The notes: generated from the sequence alone by a model not told the origin. Positions 27,395 through 36,980 are shown, counted from the stretch's first letter. The stretch is DNA of 60,688 nucleotides from Methanobrevibacter sp. (GCF_030539555.1 NZ_JAUNXX010000003.1:1-60688), one strand, 5' to 3'. Translations and numbers: made by a program.

Positions 27395-28402
27395 TCACCT
27401 GTTTGTGACTTCAATAAATTTTTCAAGCTGTTTTAATGCTTTACCAGAATCAATAATTTCTTCTGCCAATTTAACACCTTCCCGTAAAGATTCTACTTTA
27501 CCGGAAATATAGAAACCTGCAGCAGAATTTAGAAGAACAGCGTTTCTTTTAGGTCCTTTTTCACCATTTAAAATATTCAATGTGATTTGCGCATTTTCTT
27601 TTGCATCTCCACCGACAAGATCCTCTTTAGATGCGATTTCCATATCAAAATACTCCGGAGAGATTTCATAAGACATTGTTTTTCCATTTTTAAGTTCACA
27701 GACAAAAGTTTTTTCACTTGCGGAAATCTCATCCATCCCATCTAAGCCATAAACTATCATCGCGGATTCTACACCCAAATTATTCAATACTTCAGCAAGA
27801 GGTTCCACCAATTCTTTTTCATAAACACCCAGAACCTGCATTGTAGCGCCGGCAGGATTAGTTAATGGACCAAGTATATTGAATATTGTTCTAATTGATA
27901 ATTCTTTACGTACATTAGCCACATATTTCATTGAAAGGTGATAATTTTGAGCAAACAAAAAACATAAATCAATTTCTTTTAAACATCTTAAACTTTTTTC
28001 AGGGTCAATATAAATATTAACGCCCAATGCCTCCAACACATCAGCAGCACCGCATTTACTTGAAGCTGACCTATTTCCGTGCTTTGCCACAGGCACACCT
28101 GCTGCAGAAATGACAATTGAAGAGGTTGTTGATATGTTGAATGTATTTGAACCATCCCCACCAGTTCCCACAATCTCGAGAACTTCCTCATCATTCAATA
28201 ATCTTACACAATGATCCCTCATTGCTTTAGCTGAAGCAGTTATTTCATCTATTGTTTCTCCTTTCATAGACATTGCAGTTAAATAAGCACTCATTTGAAC
28301 TTCACTGGCTTCACCACTCATGATTTCATCCATTGTATCATAAGCTTCCATATAAGTTAAATCTTTTTTTCCTGATACTTTCAATATTGATTCTTTAATC
28401 AT
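27395..28402 (-). CDS. trpD: Anthranilate phosphoribosyltransferase
   Basis: A 335-residue homodimeric enzyme that transfers phosphoribose from PRPP to anthranilate. The glycine-rich VGTGGDGSNTFNIST binds PRPP, KHGNRSASSKCGAADVLEALG the anthranilate channel, and RTIFNILGPLTNPA the dimer region. The ATG at 28402 overlaps the trpG stop as ATGA. Confidence 0.95.
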   Translation of the reverse strand: MIKESILKVSGKKDLTYMEAYDTMDEIMSGEASEVQMSAYLTAMSMKGETIDEITASAKAMRDHCVRLLNDEEVLEIVGTGGDGSNTFNISTTSSIVISAAGVPVAKHGNRSASSKCGAADVLEALGVNIYIDPEKSLRCLKEIDLCFLFAQNYHLSMKYVANVRKELSIRTIFNILGPLTNPAGATMQVLGVYEKELVEPLAEVLNNLGVESAMIVYGLDGMDEISASEKTFVCELKNGKTMSYEISPEYFDMEIASKEDLVGGDAKENAQITLNILNGEKGPKRNAVLLNSAAGFYISGKVESLREGVKLAEEIIDSGKALKQLEKFIEVTNR

Positions 28403-28983
28403 ATAATTCCCCTTTCAACTTTTTCTATAAAATTACTTAAAATTGTTAAACCGTCCGGTGTCAATATTGATTCCGGATGAAACTGAATGCCATAGACATT
28501 AAATTCCTTATGTTTAACGGCCATTATTTCCCCGTCATCTTTTGCTTTTGAAATTATTTTTAGACATTCAGGAAGGCTATCTTCAACCAGACTTAAAGAA
28601 TGATATCTGCCCACATTAATTTCATTTGGCAATCCTTTAAAAATAAAATCATAATCCAGAGATGCCCTTGAAGATTTTCCATGCATTAATCTTTTGGCAT
28701 AAGAAATTTTACCTCCTAATGCCTCACAAATAGCTTGATGACCTAAACAAACTCCTAAAATTGGAATTTTATCATGAAAATTCCTTACAACATCAATACA
28801 TATTCCTGCATCTTCCGGTCTTCCAGGTCCGGGAGATAAAATAATTGCGTCAGGATTTAAATTTTTTATCTCTTCAACAGTGATTTTATCATTTCTATAA
28901 ACTGAAATATCAGAATTTATCTCCCCAATTAATTGGAATAAATTATATGAAAAACTGTCATAATTGTCAATTAGCAGAATCAT
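28399..28983 (-). CDS. trpG: Anthranilate synthase glutaminase component
   Basis: A 194-residue class I glutamine amidotransferase supplying ammonia to TrpE. The nucleophile Cys is in GVCLGHQAI (C79) and the His-Glu pair in FHPESILT (H169, E171). ILSPGPGRPEDAG is the oxyanion strand. PabA-like members also serve folate synthesis, but placement in this operon fixes the role. Its ATG overlaps the trpE stop as ATGA. Confidence 0.95.
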   Translation of the reverse strand: MILLIDNYDSFSYNLFQLIGEINSDISVYRNDKITVEEIKNLNPDAIILSPGPGRPEDAGICIDVVRNFHDKIPILGVCLGHQAICEALGGKISYAKRLMHGKSSRASLDYDFIFKGLPNEINVGRYHSLSLVEDSLPECLKIISKAKDDGEIMAVKHKEFNVYGIQFHPESILTPDGLTILSNFIEKVERGII

Positions 28984-30476
28984 TCTAAACCCCCATCAGC
29001 AATTTTTAAAGCATTAATTACTGCGGCCGCTTTATTTAAGCATTCATCGAATTCCTTATCCGGCACACTATCTGCAACAATTCCTGCACCTGAACGAATA
29101 AATACTTTATTATTACGTGCAAAAGCTATTCTAATTGAAATGCAGGTATCAATATTTCCACTTAAATCCACATATCCTATGGCCCCACCATAAATTCCCC
29201 TTTTATTATCTTCAAGTTCATTAATAATCTCGCAGGCCCGAATTTTTGGCGCTCCGGATAATGTCCCTGCAGGTAAAATTGAATCAATTGCAACAAGAGA
29301 GTCCAAATCACTTCTTAAAACGCCGGTTACGGTTGATCCGATATGCATGACATGGGAAAACCTTTCAATTGACAAATACTTTTCAACACTTACAGAACCA
29401 ATTTCCGATATTTTTCCTATATCGTTACGCCCTAAATCGACAAGCATGTTATGTTCCGCCAATTCTTTTTCATCGGAAAGAAGCTCCTCTTCCAGTTTTT
29501 TATCTTCCTCATCTGTTTTACCTCGAGGTCTTGTTCCTGCAAGAGGAAAAGTATATAACTTCCTATCATTAAGTTTAACCAATGTTTCGGGAGATGCACC
29601 GGCAATCTCTATATCGTTGCTTGAAAAATAAAACATATATGGAGAGGGATTGGTAGTTCTTAAAACTCTATATGTGTCAAACAGACTTCCCGAAATATCC
29701 GCCTCGATTCTATTTGATAAAACAACTTGGAAAATGTCCCCTTCTTTAATATAATATTTGGCTCTGTCGACCATGTTGCAATATTTTTCACGTGAAAAAA
29801 CTGGAGTGAAATCAGATTTTAATTTTAATGGTTCAACATCCATTCGTTCACCATTTTTGATTAAATCAGCCAGCTTTTTTAAATCATTGCATGCTTTTTG
29901 GTAATTATTTTCCAAATCATCTGTTTTCATATTAGAAATGAGAATAATTTTTTGCTTGAAATTGTCGAAAGCTATCACCTTATCGAATAACATCAAATCA
30001 ATATCCTTAAACTGGTCTTGGTTTTCAGCATCCAAATTAAGTGAAGGTTCAGCATATTTGATATAATCATATGCAAAGTATCCGACAAAGCCGCCAGTAA
30101 ATGGAGGCAGATAATCCAATTTTGGAGATTTATTTTTAGAAACCAAATCTTTTATTATTTCTCCAGGATTGTCAGTATCAATAGTGACCAAATCATCATT
30201 AAATTCTTTAAATTCGGAATCCCCCTTGATTTTAACAACACCATTTTGACATGTGAATTCTAATAGAGGATTGAAACCCAAGAAGCTGTATCTTCCCCAT
30301 TTTTCTGCATCCTCAATACTTTCCAACATGTAACAATGATTACTAATTCCTTTTAAAATTCTTAAAACTTCTATAGGTGTTGCTATATCAGAAAATAACT
30401 CATAAGAGACAGGAATTCGCTTATATTCCTCATTTTTTGCAATTTTTTTTACTTCATCTATCGTTGGGGAGAACAT
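28980..30476 (-). CDS. trpE: Anthranilate synthase component I
   Basis: A 498-residue chorismate-using enzyme. CYMLESIEDAEKWGRYSFLG carries the (L)LES tryptophan feedback motif near the N-terminus. The catalytic half shows GDIFQVVLSNR, AGTRPRGKTDEEDKKLE, LVDLGRNDIGKIS and SGAPKIRACEIINELE. The ATG at 30476 follows GTGATAAAA; the in-frame GTG at 30485 is the SD. First gene of the operon, with TGTACA-type boxes and a TATA box just upstream. Confidence 0.96.
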   Translation of the reverse strand: MFSPTIDEVKKIAKNEEYKRIPVSYELFSDIATPIEVLRILKGISNHCYMLESIEDAEKWGRYSFLGFNPLLEFTCQNGVVKIKGDSEFKEFNDDLVTIDTDNPGEIIKDLVSKNKSPKLDYLPPFTGGFVGYFAYDYIKYAEPSLNLDAENQDQFKDIDLMLFDKVIAFDNFKQKIILISNMKTDDLENNYQKACNDLKKLADLIKNGERMDVEPLKLKSDFTPVFSREKYCNMVDRAKYYIKEGDIFQVVLSNRIEADISGSLFDTYRVLRTTNPSPYMFYFSSNDIEIAGASPETLVKLNDRKLYTFPLAGTRPRGKTDEEDKKLEEELLSDEKELAEHNMLVDLGRNDIGKISEIGSVSVEKYLSIERFSHVMHIGSTVTGVLRSDLDSLVAIDSILPAGTLSGAPKIRACEIINELEDNKRGIYGGAIGYVDLSGNIDTCISIRIAFARNNKVFIRSGAGIVADSVPDKEFDECLNKAAAVINALKIADGGLE

Positions 30477-30503
30477 TTTTATCACTAAATATATTATATT
30501 GAA

Positions 30504-30539
30504 TGTACTATTTAAAACCTTGTTGTAACTTTTTGTACA
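30504..30539 (-). promoter_or_regulatory. trpE promoter with candidate TRP boxes
   Basis: A perfect TGTACA (30534-30539) lies upstream of the TATA box TTTTAAATAG (minus strand, 30517-30508), and a one-mismatch copy AGTACA (30509-30504) overlaps the TATA downstream edge. A weaker TGTAAC lies at 30524-30529. Starts are spaced 20 and 10 bases apart, about two turns and one turn of the helix. TGTACA is the TRP box bound by TrpY in Methanothermobacter. No trpY-like gene is in this window. Confidence 0.65.
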
Positions 30540-30562
30540 TTAAAGAAAGTTATAAAAAAAAT

Positions 30563-30964
30563 TTAAACAGACTTGTCTTGATCTTTGCTAAACTCGATAA
30601 CAATCTTTTTTATTTCTCTACTCTCCAAATAAGGTAATTTTTCAGTGATTTCTCTTTCCAAATCTCTGTTTAACTGAAGTCTCTTTTGAATATACTCCTC
30701 ATCGTCGAATTCACTGCGATATTGTTTATTCAAATTTGAGTATTTTGTTATTAACGGTTGGAGAATATTGCCAATATCCTCATCGAGTTTATCATTAATA
30801 ATTTTTCTTTTTCTAATTTCTGTGACAAAGCCGACCACAGTAATGAAGAATCCCAAAACAGTAATAGTCAATGCGGGGACAAAAACTTTCTCATTTCCAA
30901 TAAATGCAACAGATACTACAATCCCAACAAAAATTAGAAGAATACCAATTTTTCTTAAATCCAT
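30563..30964 (-). CDS. Small two-helix membrane protein with charged tail
   Basis: A 133-residue protein. Two hydrophobic helices (about 6-23 and 28-49) are followed by a basic KRKIINDK segment and a highly charged helical cytoplasmic tail rich in Arg, Glu and Leu. No family recognised. No SD precedes the ATG, and TTTAAATAATT lies about 27 bases upstream inside the 3' end of the CPBP gene, so a leaderless transcript is plausible. Confidence 0.65.
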   Translation of the reverse strand: MDLRKIGILLIFVGIVVSVAFIGNEKVFVPALTITVLGFFITVVGFVTEIRKRKIINDKLDEDIGNILQPLITKYSNLNKQYRSEFDDEEYIQKRLQLNRDLEREITEKLPYLESREIKKIVIEFSKDQDKSV

Positions 30965-30986
30965 ATTAGATATCTTTATTTTTGAA

Positions 30987-31757
30987 TTATTTAAACATAT
31001 TCCAATTTGAATGGATGAATTTCAAAATTAAAATAAAAGAAACGACAGCCAAAACTGACATTATTTCCATGACAGCACCGTCATTAAATAAAACTTGTGC
31101 ATAATCAAGGTGGAAAATACTCTCACCAATCAGATTATTCAAAAAATGTCCAAAAATAGGGAGCAATATATTTTCACTTTTAAGATATAATATCGCCATG
31201 CAGATTGCAAATATAAAAGCTGAGAACATACTTCCGAAACTGTGAAGTGATGCGAAAAGCAATGATGAAATTAAAACGGCAAATACAGTTGGGACAAATA
31301 ATTTTAATTTATTTAAAAAAACGCCTCTGAAAATTAACTCTTCGACAATAGGTGAAATAAGAACTATTGAAAGAAAGCTAGTTACACCAAATATTTCAAT
31401 ATTTAAACTCATTGCAGAAATGAAAGGCCATATAATACTATTTTTTAAATCAAAGAAACTTAAAATCATATTGGAAAAATAGAGCATCCCATATGAAAAG
31501 AAAATATTCAACAAAACTAGTATCAAAATATCACTAAAAGAAACTTTAGAAAAAATATTAAAAACATCAATTTTAAATTCCCCAAAGGAATCCCTGAATT
31601 TTAAGATAAAATAAAAAATTATTATTGAATAACACCATATTGGATTAATACTGACATGAAAAAATTTCAAACCGAAAATTATCACAAATAAACCGATAAA
31701 TAATAACAACAATTCCCATAATGGAATATTTTTAAGTTTCTCATTAAATAACGACAT
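30987..31757 (-). CDS. CPBP family intramembrane glutamic endopeptidase
   Basis: A 256-residue polytopic protein of the CAAX protease/Abi (CPBP) family. The conserved VEELIFRG (about 138-146) supplies the paired Glu and Arg, FASLHSF the first His, and FGHFLNNLIGES the second His motif. Members process prenylated proteins or serve in bacteriocin self-immunity; here the substrate is unknown. I start it at the ATG at 31757; earlier in-frame TTGs at 31787 and 31778 lack a suitable SD. It lies 163 bases from an XRE regulator on the same strand. Confidence 0.85.
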   Translation of the reverse strand: MSLFNEKLKNIPLWELLLLFIGLFVIIFGLKFFHVSINPIWCYSIIIFYFILKFRDSFGEFKIDVFNIFSKVSFSDILILVLLNIFFSYGMLYFSNMILSFFDLKNSIIWPFISAMSLNIEIFGVTSFLSIVLISPIVEELIFRGVFLNKLKLFVPTVFAVLISSLLFASLHSFGSMFSAFIFAICMAILYLKSENILLPIFGHFLNNLIGESIFHLDYAQVLFNDGAVMEIMSVLAVVSFILILKFIHSNWNMFK

Positions 31758-31920
31758 GATATCCAAAAATAACTTCAATAAAAACAATTAAAAATTTTCA
31801 TACGCATTGCTAATATGTTAAAAAGAGTTTATCAAATTAACTCCAATACTAACAATCCTTTATTTTACTAATAAATCACTTTCATAAATATAAGCTAATA
31901 TTTGAAAAAGCATATTGATT

Positions 31921-32124
31921 TTAATCATCACTTTCGAAGATGAAAACATCTTCAATATATTTTTTTCCCAATATTTTAGTAATTTTATAGGCCAATAATA
32001 AGGAAGGGTTATAACGAGCATTTTCTAAAGCATTTACTGTTTGACGAGTCACACCAACGGAATCAGCTAACTCTTGTTGCGTCATTCCAAGTTTTTGGCG
32101 AAACTGTCTGATTTTAGTTTCCAT
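31921..32124 (-). CDS. XRE-family helix-turn-helix regulator
   Basis: A 67-residue single-domain DNA-binding protein. [36 protein letters not shown]-type sequence forms the five-helix Cro/C1 fold (about 5-58), with recognition helix around [11 protein letters not shown]. The SD is GGTGATTAT. It is divergent from purB across 151 bases that contain an exact 13-base direct repeat, a candidate autoregulatory site. Proteins of this size often pair with a small membrane protein; the CPBP protease downstream is the nearest. Confidence 0.9.
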   Translation of the reverse strand: METKIRQFRQKLGMTQQELADSVGVTRQTVNALENARYNPSLLLAYKITKILGKKYIEDVFIFESDD

Positions 32125-32143
32125 ATAATCACCTATTTATATC

Positions 32144-32191
32144 AGATATATAAATGGTGATATTATTTCTTTTAAAATAGATATATAAATG
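32144..32191. promoter_or_regulatory. Direct repeat in the XRE/purB divergent promoter
   Basis: AGATATATAAATG occurs exactly twice, at 32144-32156 and 32179-32191, 35 bases apart. Each copy contains a TATA-like core readable on both strands. The second is suitably placed to serve as the XRE TATA box, given the SD-containing leader, and either could serve purB. Overlap of promoter and repeat suggests operator sites. Confidence 0.55.
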
Positions 32192-32275
32192 TGTTGTTAG
32201 ACCAACATATAATAATACGAAATAACAAAATAATTAATATAATTTATTTAATTTACTTTAATGAGATGATATTAT

Positions 32276-33625
32276 ATGGCGATTCACCCTATTGAATTTA
32301 GATATGGTACTCCCGAAATGAAAACTATTTGGGAAGAAGAAAATAAATTACAAAGAATGTTAGACGTTGAATCCGCATTGGCTCAAGCTGAAGGCAAACT
32401 CGGAATTATTCCACAAGAAGTTGCAGATGAAATTGCAGCCAAAGCCACTACAGAATTTGTAAAATTGGAAAGAGTGAAAGCAATTGAAGCAGAAACCAAC
32501 CACGACATTGCCGCATTATCAAAAGGAATTACAGAAGTATGCGAAAATGGTGCTGGAGAATATGTTCACTTTGGTGCAACATCAAATGATATCGTAGACA
32601 GCTCCAACTCATTGCTTATTAGAGATTCAATTGAAGTGTTAAAAGAAAAATTAGAAAGATTAACTAAAATAATGCTCAATTTAGCCGAAGAAAACAAAAT
32701 GAAAGTATGTATCGGACGTACACATGGACAGCATGCTCTTCCAACAACCTACGGTATGAAATTCGGTATTTGGGCTGACGAACTCCACAGACAATATGTA
32801 AGATTGGAAAATGCCAAAGCAAATGTCTGTATTGGAATGATGGATGGGGCTGTTGGAACCACTGCAGCTTTAGGCGAACAAGGTTGGGAAATACACAAAC
32901 TCGTTGCAGAAATATTAGGCTTACCTGCAGCAACAATCACAAACCAGGTTGTTCAAAGAGACAATCATGTTGAATTCATCAGTGTTCTAGCCAACATCGC
33001 AAGTACTTTAGACAAAATAGGATTAGAAATAAGAAGTTTACAAAGAACCGAACTTATGGAAGTCGGCGAATACTTCGATCCTGAAAAACAAGTAGGAAGC
33101 AGCACAATGCCACACAAAATGAATCCAATTACTGCTGAAAGAATCTGTGGTGTTGCAAGAATCGTCAAATCATATGTAAATGCTGCCTTAGACAATAATC
33201 CTCTTTGGCATGAAAGAGACTTGACCAATTCATCCTGTGAAAGAATAATGTTTCCAGAAAGCTGCATTCTAACTGACTATATCTTAAACTTAACAATTAA
33301 ATTAATGACCAATTTAGTATTCTACAATGAAAACATCGAAAGAAACTTAAATTTGACAAATGGATTGATTATGGCTGAAAGATTGATGGCTGAACTTACC
33401 CGTGCCGGAATGGGAAAACAAACCGCATACGGAATTGTAAGAAAAAATGCAATTAAAGCAAACAAAGAAAAATTATTGCTCGGAGAATTAATCCTAGAAG
33501 ATGAAGATGTGCAAAAATACTTAACTGAAGAAGATGTCGAAAAAATCATGAATCCACACACATACATTGGATCTGTACCAATAATCATTGATGAACTTCT
33601 TGAAAAATCCAAAGACTGGTTTTAG
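32276..33625 (+). CDS. purB: Adenylosuccinate lyase
   Basis: A 449-residue enzyme used twice in AMP synthesis: it cleaves SAICAR and adenylosuccinate, releasing fumarate. FGATSNDIVDS, GRTHGQHALPTTYGMKFG with the general-acid His, and the fumarase-superfamily signature GSSTMPHKMNPI (about 273-284) with the catalytic Ser loop are all present. The ATG at 32276 follows GATGATATT. A membrane protein gene begins eight bases after its stop. Confidence 0.97.
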   Translation: MAIHPIEFRYGTPEMKTIWEEENKLQRMLDVESALAQAEGKLGIIPQEVADEIAAKATTEFVKLERVKAIEAETNHDIAALSKGITEVCENGAGEYVHFGATSNDIVDSSNSLLIRDSIEVLKEKLERLTKIMLNLAEENKMKVCIGRTHGQHALPTTYGMKFGIWADELHRQYVRLENAKANVCIGMMDGAVGTTAALGEQGWEIHKLVAEILGLPAATITNQVVQRDNHVEFISVLANIASTLDKIGLEIRSLQRTELMEVGEYFDPEKQVGSSTMPHKMNPITAERICGVARIVKSYVNAALDNNPLWHERDLTNSSCERIMFPESCILTDYILNLTIKLMTNLVFYNENIERNLNLTNGLIMAERLMAELTRAGMGKQTAYGIVRKNAIKANKEKLLLGELILEDEDVQKYLTEEDVEKIMNPHTYIGSVPIIIDELLEKSKDWF

Positions 33626-33633
33626 GTGTTGAA

Positions 33634-34482
33634 ATGGCTAGTGTAAAAGAATTAAAATCAATTGATTTAAGTTCCTATACAATTATCCTAACCGGAATTG
33701 GTGTAATATTCGCATTATTGTTATCAATAATTGTAACAATAGGAATTGGCATCGTTTCACCGGAAAATATCGGAGTTTCAATTTACATCATACCAACAAT
33801 TATCGTTGGCACATTCATGATTGGAATTTATCGCTACTTTTCAGAAGGATTGTTCTATAACTTACTTACAAAAAAATTAAAAAACATTAAATTTGCATTA
33901 AACAATGGTGAACTTATTAAAATTTCAACTACTGAAACTGCAACAATTATTGCAACAATAACTGCAATTCAATCAGTATTGATTTATTTGGTTTCCACAT
34001 TCATTTTACCTTTAATGCTTAATACTACAATCCAAACATTGATGTTTTCAGGTCAGCAATTACTAGCTTACAATCTTTATCAGATAATGCTACTCATAAG
34101 CCAGCCAATGACAATAATAATGTTTATCTTTGGAAGTTTCGTAATAACATTCGTATTTGTTTTAATTGGAACTTACATCTATAATATACTCGCTTCCAAA
34201 GGCAGAGGAATCGTTTTGGAATTATCTAAAGAAAATAATATGACCACTATTGATTCAATAGATATGATGAGCTTTGCTATAGTAATAGCAATAATTAATG
34301 GAATATTAAATTTAATCATCGGTATAATCATGTTAATCAGTGGTGGAACTGTTATGGCAATCATCACTAGCGTAATCAGTGGTGTTGTTGGAGGATTTAT
34401 ATCTGCAGCACTTGCTGCAATATTTTACAACTTCATAGCTCCAAAACTTGGAAAATTAAAAATAGAATTAATTGATTTGTAA
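33634..34482 (+). CDS. Polytopic membrane protein, function unknown
   Basis: A 282-residue protein with about six hydrophobic segments rich in Ile, Thr and Val. A short amphipathic N-terminus (MASVKELKSIDLSSYT) precedes the first helix, and a Gly-rich final segment (VISGVVGGFISAALAAIFYN) ends in a short basic tail. The pattern recalls small DUF-type archaeal membrane proteins but I cannot name one. The SD overlaps the purB stop codon, so it is probably translated from the same mRNA. Confidence 0.75.
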   Translation: MASVKELKSIDLSSYTIILTGIGVIFALLLSIIVTIGIGIVSPENIGVSIYIIPTIIVGTFMIGIYRYFSEGLFYNLLTKKLKNIKFALNNGELIKISTTETATIIATITAIQSVLIYLVSTFILPLMLNTTIQTLMFSGQQLLAYNLYQIMLLISQPMTIIMFIFGSFVITFVFVLIGTYIYNILASKGRGIVLELSKENNMTTIDSIDMMSFAIVIAIINGILNLIIGIIMLISGGTVMAIITSVISGVVGGFISAALAAIFYNFIAPKLGKLKIELIDL

Positions 34483-34493
34483 ATCAATTAATT
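34466..34493. terminator. Perfect 13-base inverted repeat spanning two convergent stop codons
   Basis: AATTAATTGATTT and its exact complement are separated by GT. The plus-strand TAA (34480-34482) and the copA TAA (plus-strand TTA, 34488-34490) both lie in the hairpin, and T-runs follow on each side. It probably terminates both genes. Confidence 0.7.
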
Positions 34494-36980
34494 TTTACTT
34501 TCTCTTTTTATTTCAGGAACATATCTCTTAAGCATCAATGAAAGGGATATGACTGTTACAGAACTTAATGCCATTGCTAAACCTGCCAGTGCAGGTTCAA
34601 ATGTAATGCCGAAAGTAGGATATAAAACTCCTGCAGCTACGGGAATCAATATTGAATTATATGCAAATGCCCAGAAGATATTCTCTTTAATTCTTCTCAT
34701 AACCTTTTTAGAAAATTGTATTGCCGCAACAACATTTTCCAAATCTCCTTCCATGACAACAATGTCACCACTTTCCATAGCAATATCAGTTCCATTACCC
34801 ATAGCAACACCGATATCGGCTTGTGTTAATGCTGGAGCATCATTAATACCGTCTCCAACGAACAATACTTTTTTAGTATGGTTTGACTGGGTTTCCTTAA
34901 CTATGCTTAACTTGTTTTCTGGAAGTACACCCGCACGTACATTATCAATCCCGACTTCATTTGCAACTGTGAGTGCTGTAGATTCATTATCTCCCGTTAA
35001 CATATAAGTTTCAACATCCATCTTATGCAATTCTTCAATTGTTCTTTTAGAATTTGCTTTAATTTTATCGGATAAACTTAAAATACCTTTTACAGATTTA
35101 TCCTGTGCTAAAAAGATGATTGTTTTGCTAAGTTTTTCAAGTTCATGGTATCTATCAATCAAATCAGAGCCTACATTAACTTTCTCACTTTCCATTAAAG
35201 CAAGGTTTCCTGCAAGAACTTCACTTCCATTAAGTATGGCTTTAAGACCTTTACCAGTTACATTTTCAAAATCACTTGTTGAATATAGATCAATGCTTAA
35301 TTCCTTGGATTTGTTTACAATAGCTTTAGCGATTGGATGATTTGAATTTTGCTCCACACTGGCGGCAAGTTTAATTAATTCCTCATCTGAAATGCCATAA
35401 CCAATTACATCATCTACTTCAGGTTTTCCTTCAGTGATTGTTCCGGTTTTATCAAATGCAGCAACATCAATCTGACCAGCATTTTCCAAAGTATCTCCGT
35501 TTTTGATTAAAATACCGAATTCAGCCGCCCTTCCAACACCTACTGTAACGGCTGTCGGAGTAGCCAGACCCAAAGCACATGGACATGCCACAACCAGTAT
35601 TGAAATTAAACATGTTAAAGAGAACAATAACGGTGCTCCTAAAACAAAATACCATATTAAGAATACAACAATAGCTATTGTTAAAATAACTGGAATAAAG
35701 TAGGATACAATAGTATTTGCAAATTTTTGAACGGGAGGTCTTGAAGATTGTGCTTTTTCAACCAAACGAATGATATTAGATAAAACCGTTTCCTTTCCAA
35801 TTTTTTGAGCTTTGATATATAAAATTCCATCCTGATTAATAGTTCCCGCAAATACCTCTTCACCGTCTTTTTTGACTTTAGGAATAGGTTCGCCATTAAT
35901 CATTGATTCATCAACATAAGATTCTCCGCCGACAACATCACCATCAACAGGGATTTTATCACCCGGCCTAACAAGCAGCAAATCACCAATCTCAATATCT
36001 GCAATTGAAACTTCCTTTTGTGATTTAATCTCACCATTTTCGTCAAGTTCGATTGCAGTTGCAACAGTAGGTTGAAGACCTATCAATTCGCGAATTGAGT
36101 CTGAAGTTCTTTTTTTAGCTCTTGCTTCCAAATATCTACCTATCATTAAAAATGAAGGAAGCATAACTGCTGAATCATAAAACATGAATGAGTGGTCAAG
36201 TACAATATGGAAAGTTCCTAAAATACTTGAAATATATGCAACCAAAATACCCATTGAATACATTACATCCATATTCAAGTTTTTATGCATTAATCCATTG
36301 AATCCGGCTTTTAAAATAGGTAAAGACACATATAAAAATGGAGCTATACTTACTATCAATGAAAGCAATCCCATTGAAGATATGTTAATGCCTGTTGATT
36401 GTTTAATAGAGTGAGTTAGACCTATTAACGGATCCCATCCACTAAACATTAAAATCATTAAAATAACTGAAAAAATTAAGCCAACAATTATCCTGTTACG
36501 TTTTTCTTTTAAGTCCTGCTGATAAATTGCCTCTTCATCAATTTCAGTTTGTCCTTCAATTCCCAAAAGTTCAAAACCTAAAGACTCAATCACCTTTTCG
36601 ATTTCATCCATATCCACTTTTGATGAGTCATATCTTATTTTTGCAGATTGGGAAGTTAAATCAGCCTTAACATCGAAAATACCATCCAATCTTATTAAAA
36701 AGTTCTCAACATTCATTGTGCAGGAAGCACAGTGCATGCCCTGAATTCTTAAAGTCATCTCATCACTGTGAAGTTCAAAACCTAAATTCCTAACTAATCT
36801 TTCCATGTCTTCATAGGAAATTTTTTTGGTATTGACAGTTAAATGTAGCTTATTGGCGGCCAAATCTGCATCCACTTCTTCCACACCTTCGATTTTTTCA
36901 AATGTTTTGTTTACACTTAAAACACAAGAAGCACAATGCATGCCTTCAATTGGCAAATCCATGTGTTTATGTTTCATCAT
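34488..36980 (-). CDS. copA: Copper-translocating P1B-type ATPase
   Basis: An 830-residue copper exporter. Two N-terminal heavy-metal domains carry GMHCASC (C16/C19 and C84/C87). Eight membrane helices follow, with CPC in VVACPCALGLATP (about 466), the phosphorylated Asp in FDKTGTITEGKP (about 511), the nucleotide domain HP in NSNHPIAKAI, and FVGDGINDAPALTQA in the hinge. ATGATG gives two possible starts after GGGGTGAGAC. It probably protects the cell from copper; no CopY/CsoR regulator or CopZ chaperone is adjacent. Confidence 0.96.
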   Translation of the reverse strand: MMKHKHMDLPIEGMHCASCVLSVNKTFEKIEGVEEVDADLAANKLHLTVNTKKISYEDMERLVRNLGFELHSDEMTLRIQGMHCASCTMNVENFLIRLDGIFDVKADLTSQSAKIRYDSSKVDMDEIEKVIESLGFELLGIEGQTEIDEEAIYQQDLKEKRNRIIVGLIFSVILMILMFSGWDPLIGLTHSIKQSTGINISSMGLLSLIVSIAPFLYVSLPILKAGFNGLMHKNLNMDVMYSMGILVAYISSILGTFHIVLDHSFMFYDSAVMLPSFLMIGRYLEARAKKRTSDSIRELIGLQPTVATAIELDENGEIKSQKEVSIADIEIGDLLLVRPGDKIPVDGDVVGGESYVDESMINGEPIPKVKKDGEEVFAGTINQDGILYIKAQKIGKETVLSNIIRLVEKAQSSRPPVQKFANTIVSYFIPVILTIAIVVFLIWYFVLGAPLLFSLTCLISILVVACPCALGLATPTAVTVGVGRAAEFGILIKNGDTLENAGQIDVAAFDKTGTITEGKPEVDDVIGYGISDEELIKLAASVEQNSNHPIAKAIVNKSKELSIDLYSTSDFENVTGKGLKAILNGSEVLAGNLALMESEKVNVGSDLIDRYHELEKLSKTIIFLAQDKSVKGILSLSDKIKANSKRTIEELHKMDVETYMLTGDNESTALTVANEVGIDNVRAGVLPENKLSIVKETQSNHTKKVLFVGDGINDAPALTQADIGVAMGNGTDIAMESGDIVVMEGDLENVVAAIQFSKKVMRRIKENIFWAFAYNSILIPVAAGVLYPTFGITFEPALAGLAMALSSVTVISLSLMLKRYVPEIKRESKN

